NCBI RefSeq assembly: GCF_020907245.1
Contig: NZ_JAJJWH010000013.1
Span: forward strand, 1-64,000
Origin: Pontibacter harenae
GTDB taxonomy: Bacteria; Bacteroidota; Bacteroidia; Cytophagales; Hymenobacteraceae
Length of the DNA: 64,000 bases
Direction: 5' to 3'
In this document: in pieces, positions 44,286-53,252 of the stretch
Position numbering within the stretch: the first letter of the stretch is position 1
How the letters are laid out: every line of letters begins with the position of its first letter
Notes under the pieces: model-generated
Told to the model about the DNA's origin: nothing
The model's input: only the letters and a program-made list of their open reading frames with translations
Databases searched by the model: none
Translations under genes and position numbers: made by a program

Positions 44286-45638
44286 GTGAACACCAAATCT
44301 ATTTTTGCAGGCTTGCTAGCGCTCCTTTTCCTGCAGCCTGCCTTTGCACAAACGCAGCCACAGGTGCAGGAATTTAACCTGCAAAAGGCTGTTTCTTATG
44401 CTCTGGAACATAACGAAGACATAAGAAAGGCTTCTTATGATGAACTGAGTGCACAGTACCTTATAAAAGAAGCGAAGAGTAACGGCCTTCCGCAGATCAA
44501 TGGCTTTGGAAAGCTAGACATTTACCCTTCTATTCCTGTTCAGGTTATCCCGAACGTGTTTGAGGGTAAACCTGATGAGATGATTGCGGTACAGTTTGGC
44601 ACCAAATACAATGCCCAGGGTGGAATTCAGTTTTCACAACTGCTGTTCAACAACTCTTATTTTGTAGGCTTACAGGCTGCCAAAAGTACGGATGACCTTT
44701 ACCGCTTGCGCAAGCAGATGACTGAAGAACAGGTTATTTACAACGTCGGATCTGCTTATTTTCAGACACTACAGACTAAGGAGCAGTTTAGCACCATCAA
44801 CGCTAATCTCGAAAGGCTGGAGCAACTGGAAAGAATCCTGCAGTTACAGTACGAAAACGACCTGGTTAAAAAAGTGGATGTGAACCGCATCAGAGTAAAT
44901 AAAACTAACTTGGAAACACAGAAAGAAGCTTTAACCTCGGCTCTTGTACAGCAAATTAACCTATTAAAATTCTTTATGGGTATGCCTCTGGAGGAAAAAC
45001 TAGTACTGGAGGAAGCGCAGATTTTGCTGGACCCACAGGTAGCCATGGCTAATAAAGATGCTGTTCTGCAGAAGCAAACACAACTACAGTTGCTAAGTAA
45101 GCAAAAAGAGCTTTCCGAGTTACAGACAAAGAACATCAAGTCTGGTTACTATCCTTCCCTTGCGCTTACTGGCACTTATTTATACTCTGCCCAACGCAAA
45201 GAATTTAACCTGTTCGATGGAAGCCAGCCGTGGTTTAATACAGGCGTGATTGGCCTGCAAATGAACGTTCCTATTTTCGATGGCTTCAGAAAGCATGCCC
45301 AGGTGAAGCAGAACGAATATGCTATAAAATCACTGGAGGCTGACCACGAGAAACTGCAGAACAGCACGCTGGTTCAGTTAGAAAACTCAGTTAGCCAATT
45401 ACAGAATAGTTCTAATGCCATACAGGCGCAGGAGCGCAATGTAACGCTGGCACAAGAAGTATACGATACAACAAACCAACTTTATAAAGAAGGCATATCA
45501 CCGCTTACAGATTTACTCGAAGCAGAAGTAAGCCTTCGCGAAGCAAAAACAAACCTGAATAACGAAATGCTGAAGTACAAGCTGGCACAGCTGAACTACC
45601 TGCAGGCAACAGGCGATTTATCAACATTAACAAAATAA
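44286..45638 (+). CDS. TolC-family outer-membrane efflux protein
   Basis: A 450-residue outer-membrane channel of a tripartite efflux pump. The start is a GTG at 44286, followed by a Sec signal (MNTKSIFAGLLALLFLQPAFAQ). Two OEP domains are recognisable: LQKAVSYALEHNEDIRKASYD in the first, and VSQLQNSSNAIQAQERNVTLAQEVYDTT with LYKEGISPLTDLLEAE in the second. The long coiled-coil helices between them build the periplasmic tunnel. It comes first in the pump operon, 20 bases before the adaptor gene, and carries an operator for the upstream regulator. Confidence 0.93.
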   Translation: MNTKSIFAGLLALLFLQPAFAQTQPQVQEFNLQKAVSYALEHNEDIRKASYDELSAQYLIKEAKSNGLPQINGFGKLDIYPSIPVQVIPNVFEGKPDEMIAVQFGTKYNAQGGIQFSQLLFNNSYFVGLQAAKSTDDLYRLRKQMTEEQVIYNVGSAYFQTLQTKEQFSTINANLERLEQLERILQLQYENDLVKKVDVNRIRVNKTNLETQKEALTSALVQQINLLKFFMGMPLEEKLVLEEAQILLDPQVAMANKDAVLQKQTQLQLLSKQKELSELQTKNIKSGYYPSLALTGTYLYSAQRKEFNLFDGSQPWFNTGVIGLQMNVPIFDGFRKHAQVKQNEYAIKSLEADHEKLQNSTLVQLENSVSQLQNSSNAIQAQERNVTLAQEVYDTTNQLYKEGISPLTDLLEAEVSLREAKTNLNNEMLKYKLAQLNYLQATGDLSTLTK

Positions 45639-45658
45639 CAACACACTATAACAAAAAA

Positions 45659-46711
45659 ATGAAGAAGCTGATTTATATCGTAATTGTTATCGCAGTTTTG
45701 GGAGTCGTTGGCTTTAAGCTAATGAGCAACAAAGAGCAAATGGCAGCGAAAGCAGCAGTAGCTGAAATAAAGAGCGATGCCATTCCTGTAGCTATAACAG
45801 AAGTTAAAAGTGCCAAGCTAGACAAGTCATTTACGGCACAGGGCAACTTTGCCCCAATCCAAAGCTTGACACTTTTGTCTGAAACACAAGGACAGATAAC
45901 TAGGGTTTTAAAGCGCAGAGGCGACAGAGTAAAAGCTGGAGAGCTGTTGGTGCAGGTAGAAAACAACACCATGGCCGCAGACTTAGCTACAGCAGAAACA
46001 AACGCAGAAAAAGCGAAGCGAGACCTGGAGCGTTTTGAGAACCTGGCTGCTGGCGATGCAATCACTAAACGCCAACTGGAGGACGCACGCTTAGCTGCTA
46101 AGTCTACACAGGCGCAGCTGGTGGCTGCCCGCCAACGCTTAAACAAAACACGCATCACAGCCCCTATCAGCGGTGAGATAAACGAGATTTTTGTAGAAGT
46201 AGGTTCCTACCTAAACCCAGGAAGCAAGCTTTATGACATCGTGAATGTGGACAAACTAAAGTTGGTAGTAAAGGCTTCCGAAAGTGAAGTATTGCTCATC
46301 AGCAAAGGCGATAAAGTAACTGTGAAAGCAGATGCAGGTGCTAGCCAGGAATACGAAGGCATTGTTACTGCCATCGCTGCCAAAGCCGACCTTACCCTGA
46401 AATTTGATGTGGAAGTGGAAGTGAAAAACGCAGCCAACAATAACCTGAGAGCTGGTATGTATGGTACCGCTTATTTTGAAGTAGCCGACCAGCGCGATGC
46501 ACTGTTGTTACCACGTGAAGCTATTGTTGGTAGCATTCAGAACCCTAGCGTGTACCTGGTAAAAGACGGTAAGGCTAGCTTGCGCAAAGTGAGTGTAGGT
46601 ACTGTAACACAAGACCAGGTAGAAATACAGGAAGGTGTGCAGCCTGGCGAAAAAGTAGTACAAAGCGGACAGATTAACCTGCGTGAAGGGGTGAAAGTGT
46701 CTGTGCTTTAA
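45659..46711 (+). CDS. HlyD/RND-type periplasmic adaptor (membrane fusion protein)
   Basis: A 350-residue adaptor joining an RND permease to a TolC channel. An N-terminal membrane anchor (LIYIVIVIAVLGVVGFKLM) is followed by a lipoyl/biotinyl-like half motif (QITRVLKRRGDRVKAGELLVQV), a coiled-coil hairpin (about 100-150), the second half motif (RITAPISGEINEIFVEVGSYLNPG) and a beta-barrel domain. The C-terminal membrane-proximal domain ends VVQSGQINLREGVKV. It is the second gene of the pump operon, 36 bases before the permease gene. Confidence 0.94.
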   Translation: MKKLIYIVIVIAVLGVVGFKLMSNKEQMAAKAAVAEIKSDAIPVAITEVKSAKLDKSFTAQGNFAPIQSLTLLSETQGQITRVLKRRGDRVKAGELLVQVENNTMAADLATAETNAEKAKRDLERFENLAAGDAITKRQLEDARLAAKSTQAQLVAARQRLNKTRITAPISGEINEIFVEVGSYLNPGSKLYDIVNVDKLKLVVKASESEVLLISKGDKVTVKADAGASQEYEGIVTAIAAKADLTLKFDVEVEVKNAANNNLRAGMYGTAYFEVADQRDALLLPREAIVGSIQNPSVYLVKDGKASLRKVSVGTVTQDQVEIQEGVQPGEKVVQSGQINLREGVKVSVL

Positions 46712-46747
46712 GAACTGAAATATTCCTTTTAAAGAGAAAGTTTAGAA

Positions 46748-49700
46748 ATGAATATAACCAAATTATCAATACAGCGATCAAGCCTGGTGGTGGTGGTGTT
46801 TACCGTCCTCACACTTCTTGGGGTTGTCAGCTACCAAGCGCTAAACTATGAGCTGTTACCTAAGTTCAGCCCGCCAGTGCTTACTATAAGCACTATTTAT
46901 CCAGGTGCTTCACCTAACGAGGTGGAGAACTCTGTGACAAAGGAAATCGAAGATGCCTTATCATCGCTGGAGAACGTGAAGGAAATGAAAAGTACCTCTT
47001 TAGAGAGCTTTTCTATCATCACAATACAGCTGAACCAGGGCACCGATGTTGACCTGAGTTTACAGGATGCTCAGCGTAAGATCAACACCATTCTGGCGAA
47101 ACTGCCAGAAGATGCCGATGCACCGACTCTGAACAAGTTCGACTTCGACGACCTGCCTATCATAAAAATGGGTGCCACAGCTAATATGTCGGCAACAGAA
47201 TTCTATGACCTGATCGATAAAAAGATCAAGCCAGAGCTTTCAAGAGTACCAGGCATGGCAGCTATTAAAGTTCTAGGTGGCCAGGAACGCGAAATTAAGG
47301 TGAACATCGATGCGAACAAATTGGAGGCTTTTAATCTTTCTATCCTGCAGGTGCAGCAGAAGATACGTAATTCCAACCTCGATTTCCCTACAGGTAAAAT
47401 AAAGCAGGAAAGCGGCCAAACGCAGATCCGTTTGGCTGGTAAGTTCCAGTCGCTGGACCAGCTGCGCAACCTGATTATCCGCGAAGACCAGAACGGTATA
47501 GTACGCTTGGCAGATGTGGCAGAGGTACAGGATACGCAGAAAGATGTTGAAGTACTGACCCGCGTTAACCAAAATGCTTCGGTAGGTATCACTATTCAAA
47601 AGCAGTCTGATGCCAACGCCGTAGAAGTAAGCCGCCTGACAAAAGAGGCACTAGCCAAACTAGAGCAAACATATGCTGCCCAGGGGCTGAAATTTAACCT
47701 TGCAAGCGACTCTTCAGACTTTACACTGGAGGCTGCCGATTCTGTAATGCACGACTTGGTGATTGCGGTAATACTTGTAGCCGTCGTAATGTTGCTGTTC
47801 CTGCACTCACTTCGCAATGCCGTTATCGTAATGATTTCCATACCTGCATCGTTGGTAGCAACCTTTATAGCGATGTACTTGCTTGGCTATTCACTTAACC
47901 TGATGTCTTTGCTGGCACTTTCGCTGGTGGTAGGTATCCTGGTAGATGATGCCATTGTGGTAATCGAGAACATTCACCGCCACATGGAAATGGGTAAAAA
48001 ACCTGCACAGGCTGCTTATGATGGTATCCGTGAGATTATGGCGACTGTAACATCCATTACACTAGTAATCGTGGTGGTATTTATTCCAATTGCACTTTCA
48101 TCTGGTCTAGTTTCAGATATCCTGCGTCAGTTTGCAGTGGTGGTAGCTATAGCAACTATGATTTCGTTGTTCGTAGCCTTTACCCTGATTCCACTTTTGG
48201 CAAGCCGTTTCTCTCGCCTGGAGCACATCTCCGATAAAAACTTCTTCGGAAGATTTATACTGGCATTCGAGCGCTTACTAGATAGAATAATCGAGGGTTT
48301 TACTGATACCTTGCAGTGGGCGTTTAACCATAAGTTTATTACGTTAGGCGTAACCATTTTACTGCTTGTCGCTTCGTTCATGCTGGTGCCATTTGGCTTT
48401 ATCGGTTCAGAATTTATACCTGCCGGCGACCGTGGTGAAGTGAGCCTTCAGTTGGAGCTGCCTAAGAATGCAACAGTAGAGCAGACAAACTTTGCTACAA
48501 GGCAAGTAGAAGAATACCTTCAAACTATACCTGAGGTAGAGAAAGTGTTTACTACGGTAGGTACAACTTCATCGGCCCAGGCTGGACAAAACACCGCCTA
48601 TAAGGCAGATGTATCTGTTACGCTGGTTGATGTAAAGGAACGCAGTTTCAGTACAGATCAATTTAGCCGCCAGGCCAAAGCTGATATCGAAAGCAAGCTG
48701 CCTGATGTTGAAGTAACGCCAGTTCCAGTAGGTTTGGTGGGTAACGCACAGGCTCCTATCCAAATCATTATTTCTGGTTCTAACCTGGACTCAGTGATGG
48801 CTTTCTCACAGCAGGTACTAGCTATCACGGAGAGTGTGGATGGTACTGTAGACACTGAAACTTCGGTTGAAGGTGGTAACCCTGAGATTGAAGTTGTAGT
48901 GGATCGCGACAAGATGGCAAATGTCGGCTTATCGCTGGAGAACGTGGGAGCAAGTATGCAGCTGGCTTTTAGCGGCAACTCCGACGTTACCTTCCGTTCT
49001 GGTACTGAAGACTATGACATCAACATCCGTCTGGATGAATTTGACCGCCGTAGCGTGACTGACATCGGCAACCTGTCTTTCGTGAACAACGTGGGACAGT
49101 TGGTACGCCTGGCGCAGTTCGCGGACATCAGGCAGTCAACTGGTCCGTCGCAGTTGGAGCGCTATAACCGTGTAACTTCTGTAAATGTTAACTCCCAGGT
49201 AATTGGCCGTCCTGCAGGTTCTGTGGGTGCTGAGATTCAGGAACAGCTAGCTAAGATAGAAGCTCCACAAGGTGTAGCCTATGAGTTTGGTGGTGACATG
49301 AAGAACCAGAGCGAAGGCTTCGGTACGCTGGGTATTGCCCTGCTAGCTTCCATCATCTTTGTATACCTGATTATGGTGGCACTGTACGACTCTTACGTGT
49401 ATCCGCTGGTTGTATTGTTCTCAATACCTTTGGCTATTATTGGAGCCTTGCTGGCCCTGGCGCTGGCTGCCCAGTCATTGAGTATCTTCTCTATCCTGGG
49501 TATTATCATGATGATTGGTCTGGTTGCCAAGAACGCGATTATGGTGGTGGACTTTACGAATAAGCTTAAAGATGAAGGCGTGTATGTAAAAGATGCGCTT
49601 ATCGAAGCAGTAAGAATTCGTTTCCGCCCGATTTTGATGACAACGCTGGCAATGGTGATAGGTATGTTGCCGATTGCCTTGGCAGGAGGCTCTGTGGCTG

Positions 49701-49921
49701 CAACTAAAAACGGTTTGGCCTGGGCTTTGATCGGTGGTCTGAGCTCATCCATGTTCCTGACGCTGATTGTAGTACCGATTATCTATTACGGCTTCGACCG
49801 TATACTTGCCAAGTTCGGAATGGATAAGAAAACCGCTATTGAGCTTGAAGATAAGTCACTGGAAGAACTAGAGCGCGAAACTGCACAGTTAGAAGAGCAG
49901 AAAATGGTACACGCTATTTAA
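46748..49921 (+). CDS. RND-superfamily efflux permease (AcrB/HAE1 type)
   Basis: A 1057-residue inner-membrane drug/proton antiporter with the usual 12 transmembrane helices and two large periplasmic loops. Motifs: IQRSSLVVVVFTVLTLLGVVSY in TM1, FSPPVLTISTIYPGASP at the porter domain start, and the proton-relay LVVGILVDDAIVVIENI in TM4 with Asp400 and Asp401. Helices at 330-470 and 860-1030 complete the pattern. The substrates cannot be told, but hydrophobic antibiotics, detergents or bile-like compounds are usual. It is the last gene of the operon and ends in a strong terminator. Confidence 0.95.
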   Translation: MNITKLSIQRSSLVVVVFTVLTLLGVVSYQALNYELLPKFSPPVLTISTIYPGASPNEVENSVTKEIEDALSSLENVKEMKSTSLESFSIITIQLNQGTDVDLSLQDAQRKINTILAKLPEDADAPTLNKFDFDDLPIIKMGATANMSATEFYDLIDKKIKPELSRVPGMAAIKVLGGQEREIKVNIDANKLEAFNLSILQVQQKIRNSNLDFPTGKIKQESGQTQIRLAGKFQSLDQLRNLIIREDQNGIVRLADVAEVQDTQKDVEVLTRVNQNASVGITIQKQSDANAVEVSRLTKEALAKLEQTYAAQGLKFNLASDSSDFTLEAADSVMHDLVIAVILVAVVMLLFLHSLRNAVIVMISIPASLVATFIAMYLLGYSLNLMSLLALSLVVGILVDDAIVVIENIHRHMEMGKKPAQAAYDGIREIMATVTSITLVIVVVFIPIALSSGLVSDILRQFAVVVAIATMISLFVAFTLIPLLASRFSRLEHISDKNFFGRFILAFERLLDRIIEGFTDTLQWAFNHKFITLGVTILLLVASFMLVPFGFIGSEFIPAGDRGEVSLQLELPKNATVEQTNFATRQVEEYLQTIPEVEKVFTTVGTTSSAQAGQNTAYKADVSVTLVDVKERSFSTDQFSRQAKADIESKLPDVEVTPVPVGLVGNAQAPIQIIISGSNLDSVMAFSQQVLAITESVDGTVDTETSVEGGNPEIEVVVDRDKMANVGLSLENVGASMQLAFSGNSDVTFRSGTEDYDINIRLDEFDRRSVTDIGNLSFVNNVGQLVRLAQFADIRQSTGPSQLERYNRVTSVNVNSQVIGRPAGSVGAEIQEQLAKIEAPQGVAYEFGGDMKNQSEGFGTLGIALLASIIFVYLIMVALYDSYVYPLVVLFSIPLAIIGALLALALAAQSLSIFSILGIIMMIGLVAKNAIMVVDFTNKLKDEGVYVKDALIEAVRIRFRPILMTTLAMVIGMLPIALAGGSVAATKNGLAWALIGGLSSSMFLTLIVVPIIYYGFDRILAKFGMDKKTAIELEDKSLEELERETAQLEEQKMVHAI

Positions 49922-49944
49922 CTTAGATAGAATTTCTTGTCTGT

Positions 49945-49976
49945 AAAAGAGGCACCACGCTCGTGGTGCCTCTTTT
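49945..49976 (+). terminator. terminator of the RND efflux operon
   Basis: AAAAGAGGCACCACG (49945-49959) pairs perfectly over 15 bp with CGTGGTGCCTCTTTT (49962-49976), followed by T. It lies 24 bases after the permease stop. Confidence 0.9.
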
Positions 49977-49996
49977 TGCTTTCTACGTGTTGCTAT

Positions 49997-50039
49997 AAAA
50001 AATCATCCTTGCTCCCACCAGGAACAAGGATGATTTTTT
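49997..50039. terminator. second, bidirectional terminator
   Basis: AAAAAATCATCCTTG (49997-50011) pairs over 15 bp with CAAGGATGATTTTTT (50025-50039). It separates the efflux operon from the convergent beta-barrel gene and works in either direction. Confidence 0.85.
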
Positions 50040-50060
50040 GTTGCTAAAGGATTTTGTTAC

Positions 50061-50726
50061 CTACTGGCCAGAAGGTACTCTAATACCTAATGTCAGCATA
50101 AACACAGAATGACGGGCATTGGTAAGGTCGCCTTCAAAGTTCACATCCTCCTTCACAAAATCTGAAAAGGCACCGTTGTAGCGTACGCCAAGGCTGATTC
50201 CGTTTCGAGAGGTAAAGCCTAAACCAGCTGCATATCCGATCTCAAACTCCGAAAGGCCTTCTTTGCTTTTAGAGTCGTTGCTGCTAGCGATCAAGTTTCC
50301 GTTGCCATCGTAAACCTCTGTTTCGTTGTTCACACTAAGCAAGTAGCTCAACTGTGGCCCCAATTCAAAGTATAGCGGACCAGCTTTAATATTAGCCAAT
50401 ACTGGTAGGTCAAGGTAATTGTAGTTTACACTGCCTCTTCTACTTCGCTCCTGCAGCAACAGGTTTGTGTATGTCTCTTCACTTGTATTAAAGCCTTTTC
50501 TGGAATAAAGAAGCTCTGGTTGGATGGAAAAGAAATTTTCCACTACAGGAAAAGCTAACGTAACACCAGCATGAAAAGAAACTTTGTTCTCAAACATATT
50601 CTCGTCACGCAAATCTCCTGAAAGGTTAGAAAGGTTTGCACCTCCCCTAATACCGAAAGTGGCCTGCGCCTGCGCAGCCGCAAAAGAGGTTAATACAAAA
50701 GCAAATGCAAAAAGTAACTTCTTCAT
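50061..50726 (-). CDS. outer membrane beta-barrel protein (porin family, PorT-like)
   Basis: A 221-residue outer-membrane protein with a Sec signal (LLFAFAFVLTSFAAAQAQ) and an eight-strand-like OMP_b-brl_2 fold: ATFGIRGGANLSNLSGD, PELLYSRKGFN, YLDLPVLANIKAGPLYFELGP and a C-terminus LTLGIRVPSGQ. Residues alternate as expected for membrane strands. Such proteins are common, poorly defined small beta-barrels in Bacteroidota. It is monocistronic, with a good TAnnTTTG promoter element upstream. No particular ligand is suggested. Confidence 0.9.
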   Translation of the reverse strand: MKKLLFAFAFVLTSFAAAQAQATFGIRGGANLSNLSGDLRDENMFENKVSFHAGVTLAFPVVENFFSIQPELLYSRKGFNTSEETYTNLLLQERSRRGSVNYNYLDLPVLANIKAGPLYFELGPQLSYLLSVNNETEVYDGNGNLIASSNDSKSKEGLSEFEIGYAAGLGFTSRNGISLGVRYNGAFSDFVKEDVNFEGDLTNARHSVFMLTLGIRVPSGQ

Positions 50727-50770
50727 AAAATTTTAGTTAGTTCAAAATTTGAATTGGGCTATTTACGTGC

Positions 50771-50778
50771 CAAACTTA
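50771..50778 (-). promoter_or_regulatory. candidate -7 promoter element of the beta-barrel gene
   Basis: CAAACTTA on the plus strand is TAAGTTTG on the minus strand, an exact TAnnTTTG match. A CAAA (TTTG, -33-like) lies at 50801-50804, spacing 22, slightly long. Confidence 0.45.
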
Positions 50779-50942
50779 GCTTTGGTTTTTGCACCTTTTT
50801 CAAACTACTTTTCATATTTTATCAGCTTTACTTCCTATAGCACTGATTTTTAATGTACTAAAATACTTACAACTGCTTTCCCTAAAATAGAATAAGCCAA
50901 AACTTCAATAAACAACATAAACAAATATTTATATAATTATAT

Positions 50943-50979
50943 GCTTTAAATAACTTTGACTGACAAAATTATTTAAAGC
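50943..50979. promoter_or_regulatory. inverted repeat with opposed promoter-like elements
   Basis: GCTTTAAATAA (50943-50953) and TTATTTAAAGC (50969-50979) are an 11-bp inverted repeat with a 15-base spacer. It contains TAACTTTG on the plus strand (50951-50958) and TAATTTTG on the minus strand (50971-50964). It lies in the 333-base gap between the TelA operon end and the beta-barrel gene. It may be the operon's terminator or an operator. Confidence 0.4.
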
Positions 50980-51059
50980 AGGATTAGCAAAGTAAGAATA
51001 ACAACAGAAGCAAAATGTTGCATTAGAGTCGGCACACTATAAGATTTACGTAAATACAT

Positions 51060-51980
51060 CTACAGCCCTCGACTCTGCATCTTAACAGGAAACAAGCGGT
51101 AGTTGATAAGATCTACGGCATAAGGGCAGCCCTTCAAACGAACAACTGGCACATAAGCGGCGGGGGTTAAACCGTGGCTATTAGGTAGCACCAGCATTGT
51201 GTTGCCAACATAAGAAAGGTCGGTTTTATACACACCTAATTTAGGAGCTATAGCTTGCAAAAAGTTTTCCTTTTCCTGCTCTGCAGATGTAAAGCATATC
51301 TCACCAGAGAGAACGCCATCGGCAGTAGAGGCTCTTTCGTAATGTACCTTTGAGTAAGTATCTATAGCAACATTAGGCAGCGCAAGACTAGGCACCTGTG
51401 TTCTGACAGTTGCAGTAGGCGCGGTAGCAGCCTGCCTTTTAACATGCCTGTCTGGTTCTGGGACACTATAAGTTTTACCGTTACCTTGAAATACTTCATT
51501 CTCAAACCGCTTGATGAGGTTTTCAGCCTCAGCTTCCAGCCTTGTGAAGATGTTATCGGGTTTGGGCACTGCTTTGGGCGGTGTGTTTTTGTCGGCAACT
51601 GGTTCTTTTACCTCTTCGGGCTCTGCTGGCACCGCAGTAATGGTAACGTGCCTTTCGTGCGCATCCAAAATGGCTTTAAAAGCATTGATAAAATGCTCTG
51701 TGTTCTGAAGGTGGAACAGCTCTAAATCATGTATGCGGCGCTTACTGATTAGGTAAGCATGTATGTTGCTCGTCTTGTCATAAACCTCTTTTATTTTGGC
51801 TTCGTGCGAGGTGCCTTTGTACCTGTTCAGTAGATTGTGGAGCAGGGCTAACCTGGCATTAGAGGCTTTGATATACTTTACATCTTTCGGATCGACACCC
51901 GCAGCACTTTTGCCAATAACAGTTCTGTTAGTTGGTGAATCATCTACTACGCCAAAAAAGGAACGCCAGAATTTCATCAT
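51060..51980 (-). CDS. TelA-operon protein of unknown function
   Basis: A 306-residue protein I do not recognise. It starts MMKFWRSFFGVVDDS. Residues 35-115 look helical (ALLHNLLNRYKGTSHEAKIKEVYDK), then a Pro/Lys/Glu-rich linker (about 120-145), a helix EAEAENLIKRFEN (about 150-165), another low-complexity linker and a C-terminal globular domain (LAPKLGVYKTDLSYVGNTMLVLPNSHG and PVVRLKGCPYAVDLINYRLFPV). No membrane helix or signal is visible. The ATG overlaps the TGA of the 59-codon gene (ATGA), so translation is coupled. It is the last gene of a four-gene operon with telA; interaction with TelA is inferred. Confidence 0.7.
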   Translation of the reverse strand: MMKFWRSFFGVVDDSPTNRTVIGKSAAGVDPKDVKYIKASNARLALLHNLLNRYKGTSHEAKIKEVYDKTSNIHAYLISKRRIHDLELFHLQNTEHFINAFKAILDAHERHVTITAVPAEPEEVKEPVADKNTPPKAVPKPDNIFTRLEAEAENLIKRFENEVFQGNGKTYSVPEPDRHVKRQAATAPTATVRTQVPSLALPNVAIDTYSKVHYERASTADGVLSGEICFTSAEQEKENFLQAIAPKLGVYKTDLSYVGNTMLVLPNSHGLTPAAYVPVVRLKGCPYAVDLINYRLFPVKMQSRGL

Positions 51981-52156
51981 TTAGTAAGCATTCTCTTAAG
52001 GTGCAGTGTCTCTATTTCGACCTCCACTTTTTCAGACTCTTTTATTTCTTCAAAGAAGTTATCCAGATTTTTAATATAAAGATCAAGCAGCTCATCCTGG
52101 TCAGGCGTCAGGATGTGCTGCTGTTTTACAACTTCCTTTTTACTTCTGCCAGCCAT
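51977..52156 (-). CDS. small coupled protein (59 residues) in the TelA operon
   Basis: A short ORF that I read directly: MAGRSKKEVVKQQH, LTPDQDELLDLYIKNLDNF, FEEIKESEKVEVEIETLHL, ending KRMLTK. Its ATG overlaps the telA stop (TAATG) and its TGA overlaps the next gene's ATG (ATGA). Perfect coupling on both sides is strong evidence that it is real. It is soluble with a basic N-terminus and an acidic amphipathic helical middle. It has no recognised family. It could be a small adaptor between TelA and the 306-residue protein. Confidence 0.8.
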   Translation of the reverse strand: MAGRSKKEVVKQQHILTPDQDELLDLYIKNLDNFFEEIKESEKVEVEIETLHLKRMLTK

Positions 52157-53241
52157 TATTCTACTTCAATCTTATTCGATTTGTTGAAAGTGCCGACAAT
52201 CTTGCTGTTTAGTTCTTCCTGCACTGCCGCCAGTTCTTTTACAGCCTCTTCCCTTTTCTTTCTTCCTTCTTCCGATATCTTTATCACAGCATCCAGCGTC
52301 TCCACCATATCGCGGTTCACCTTCTTAAGTGTATCTACATCTACTATGCCGCGCTCATTTTCCTGTGCTGCATTCACCACATTGGTTTTGAGCAACTGCG
52401 AGTTCTTCAGCAGCATTTCATTTGTGGTATCCGTTACTTTTTTCTGAATCTCTAGCGCTTTTCGCTGCTTTTCCAGACCCAAGGCAATGGCTACCTGCTG
52501 TCGCCACACAGGTATAACTGTTACTATTGAGTTTTGTATTTTCTGCGCCAGCACATCATTCGTCGTCTGCAGCATCCTGATTTGCGGCATCGACTGAGTA
52601 GCTATAGTATGAGAAAGCGTAAAATCGTGTACCTTTTTCTCTAGCCGATCCTTGAAAGCAATCATGTCGCTGAGGCGCTGCACAGCCAGTTCATCCTGGT
52701 CACTTGCATCCACCTCGGCCTGCAATTTCGGTATCGTCTCGGTTTCAAGCTCCTCAATCTTCATCTTCCCCGCTGCAATCACAGCCCGAATCTCATGGAT
52801 GTACTCTACCGCCTGATTGAACATTACTTCCAGGCTCGTGGTGTCTTTCATCACGCTCTGCCGTGTCTTTTCCAGCTTCACCACCACGTCGTCCACATTT
52901 TCAGAAATAGAATTATACTGGCTGGCAATCCGCTTAGACTTATCCACAAACTTGCGCATGAAAGGAATGCGCGACAGCATACCTGGCTTCTCCTCTTCGT
53001 CTATCTTCACCATGCTGATCTGGTTGAGCAGCTCGTTGATGGCGGTACCAGCATCGCCAGAGTCTTTGGCCTTTACCTTCGTCAGCAGCTCATTGGAGTA
53101 ATAGCCTAGCTTGCGCTGGGTTTCTACGCCAAAGTTGCTAAGGCTATCTGGTTTGGTAGGGTCAATAGACTCAGAAATGGCTTTAGCTTTCTGCTGAATC
53201 AACTCTTTATTTTCGGCGATTGTGATATCCGTTTTTTCCAT
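52156..53241 (-). CDS. telA: toxic anion resistance protein TelA
   Basis: A 361-residue cytosolic, highly helical protein of the TelA/KlaA family, associated with tellurite and other toxic-anion tolerance. It shows the family arrangement of helices: RIPFMRKFVDKSKRIASQYNS, ENVDDVVVKLEKTRQSVMKDT (long coiled coil), and the conserved core SHTIATQSMPQIRMLQTTNDVLAQKIQNSIVTVIPVWRQQV. The ATG at 53241 (MEKTDITIAENK) is chosen; a TTG five codons earlier overlaps the upstream gene's stop. In other phyla TelA lies near TerD or XpaC genes; here it lies with three uncharacterised genes in a coupled operon. The molecular activity of TelA is not established. Confidence 0.93.
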   Translation of the reverse strand: MEKTDITIAENKELIQQKAKAISESIDPTKPDSLSNFGVETQRKLGYYSNELLTKVKAKDSGDAGTAINELLNQISMVKIDEEEKPGMLSRIPFMRKFVDKSKRIASQYNSISENVDDVVVKLEKTRQSVMKDTTSLEVMFNQAVEYIHEIRAVIAAGKMKIEELETETIPKLQAEVDASDQDELAVQRLSDMIAFKDRLEKKVHDFTLSHTIATQSMPQIRMLQTTNDVLAQKIQNSIVTVIPVWRQQVAIALGLEKQRKALEIQKKVTDTTNEMLLKNSQLLKTNVVNAAQENERGIVDVDTLKKVNRDMVETLDAVIKISEEGRKKREEAVKELAAVQEELNSKIVGTFNKSNKIEVE

Positions 53242-53252
53242 CTTATTTTGTT

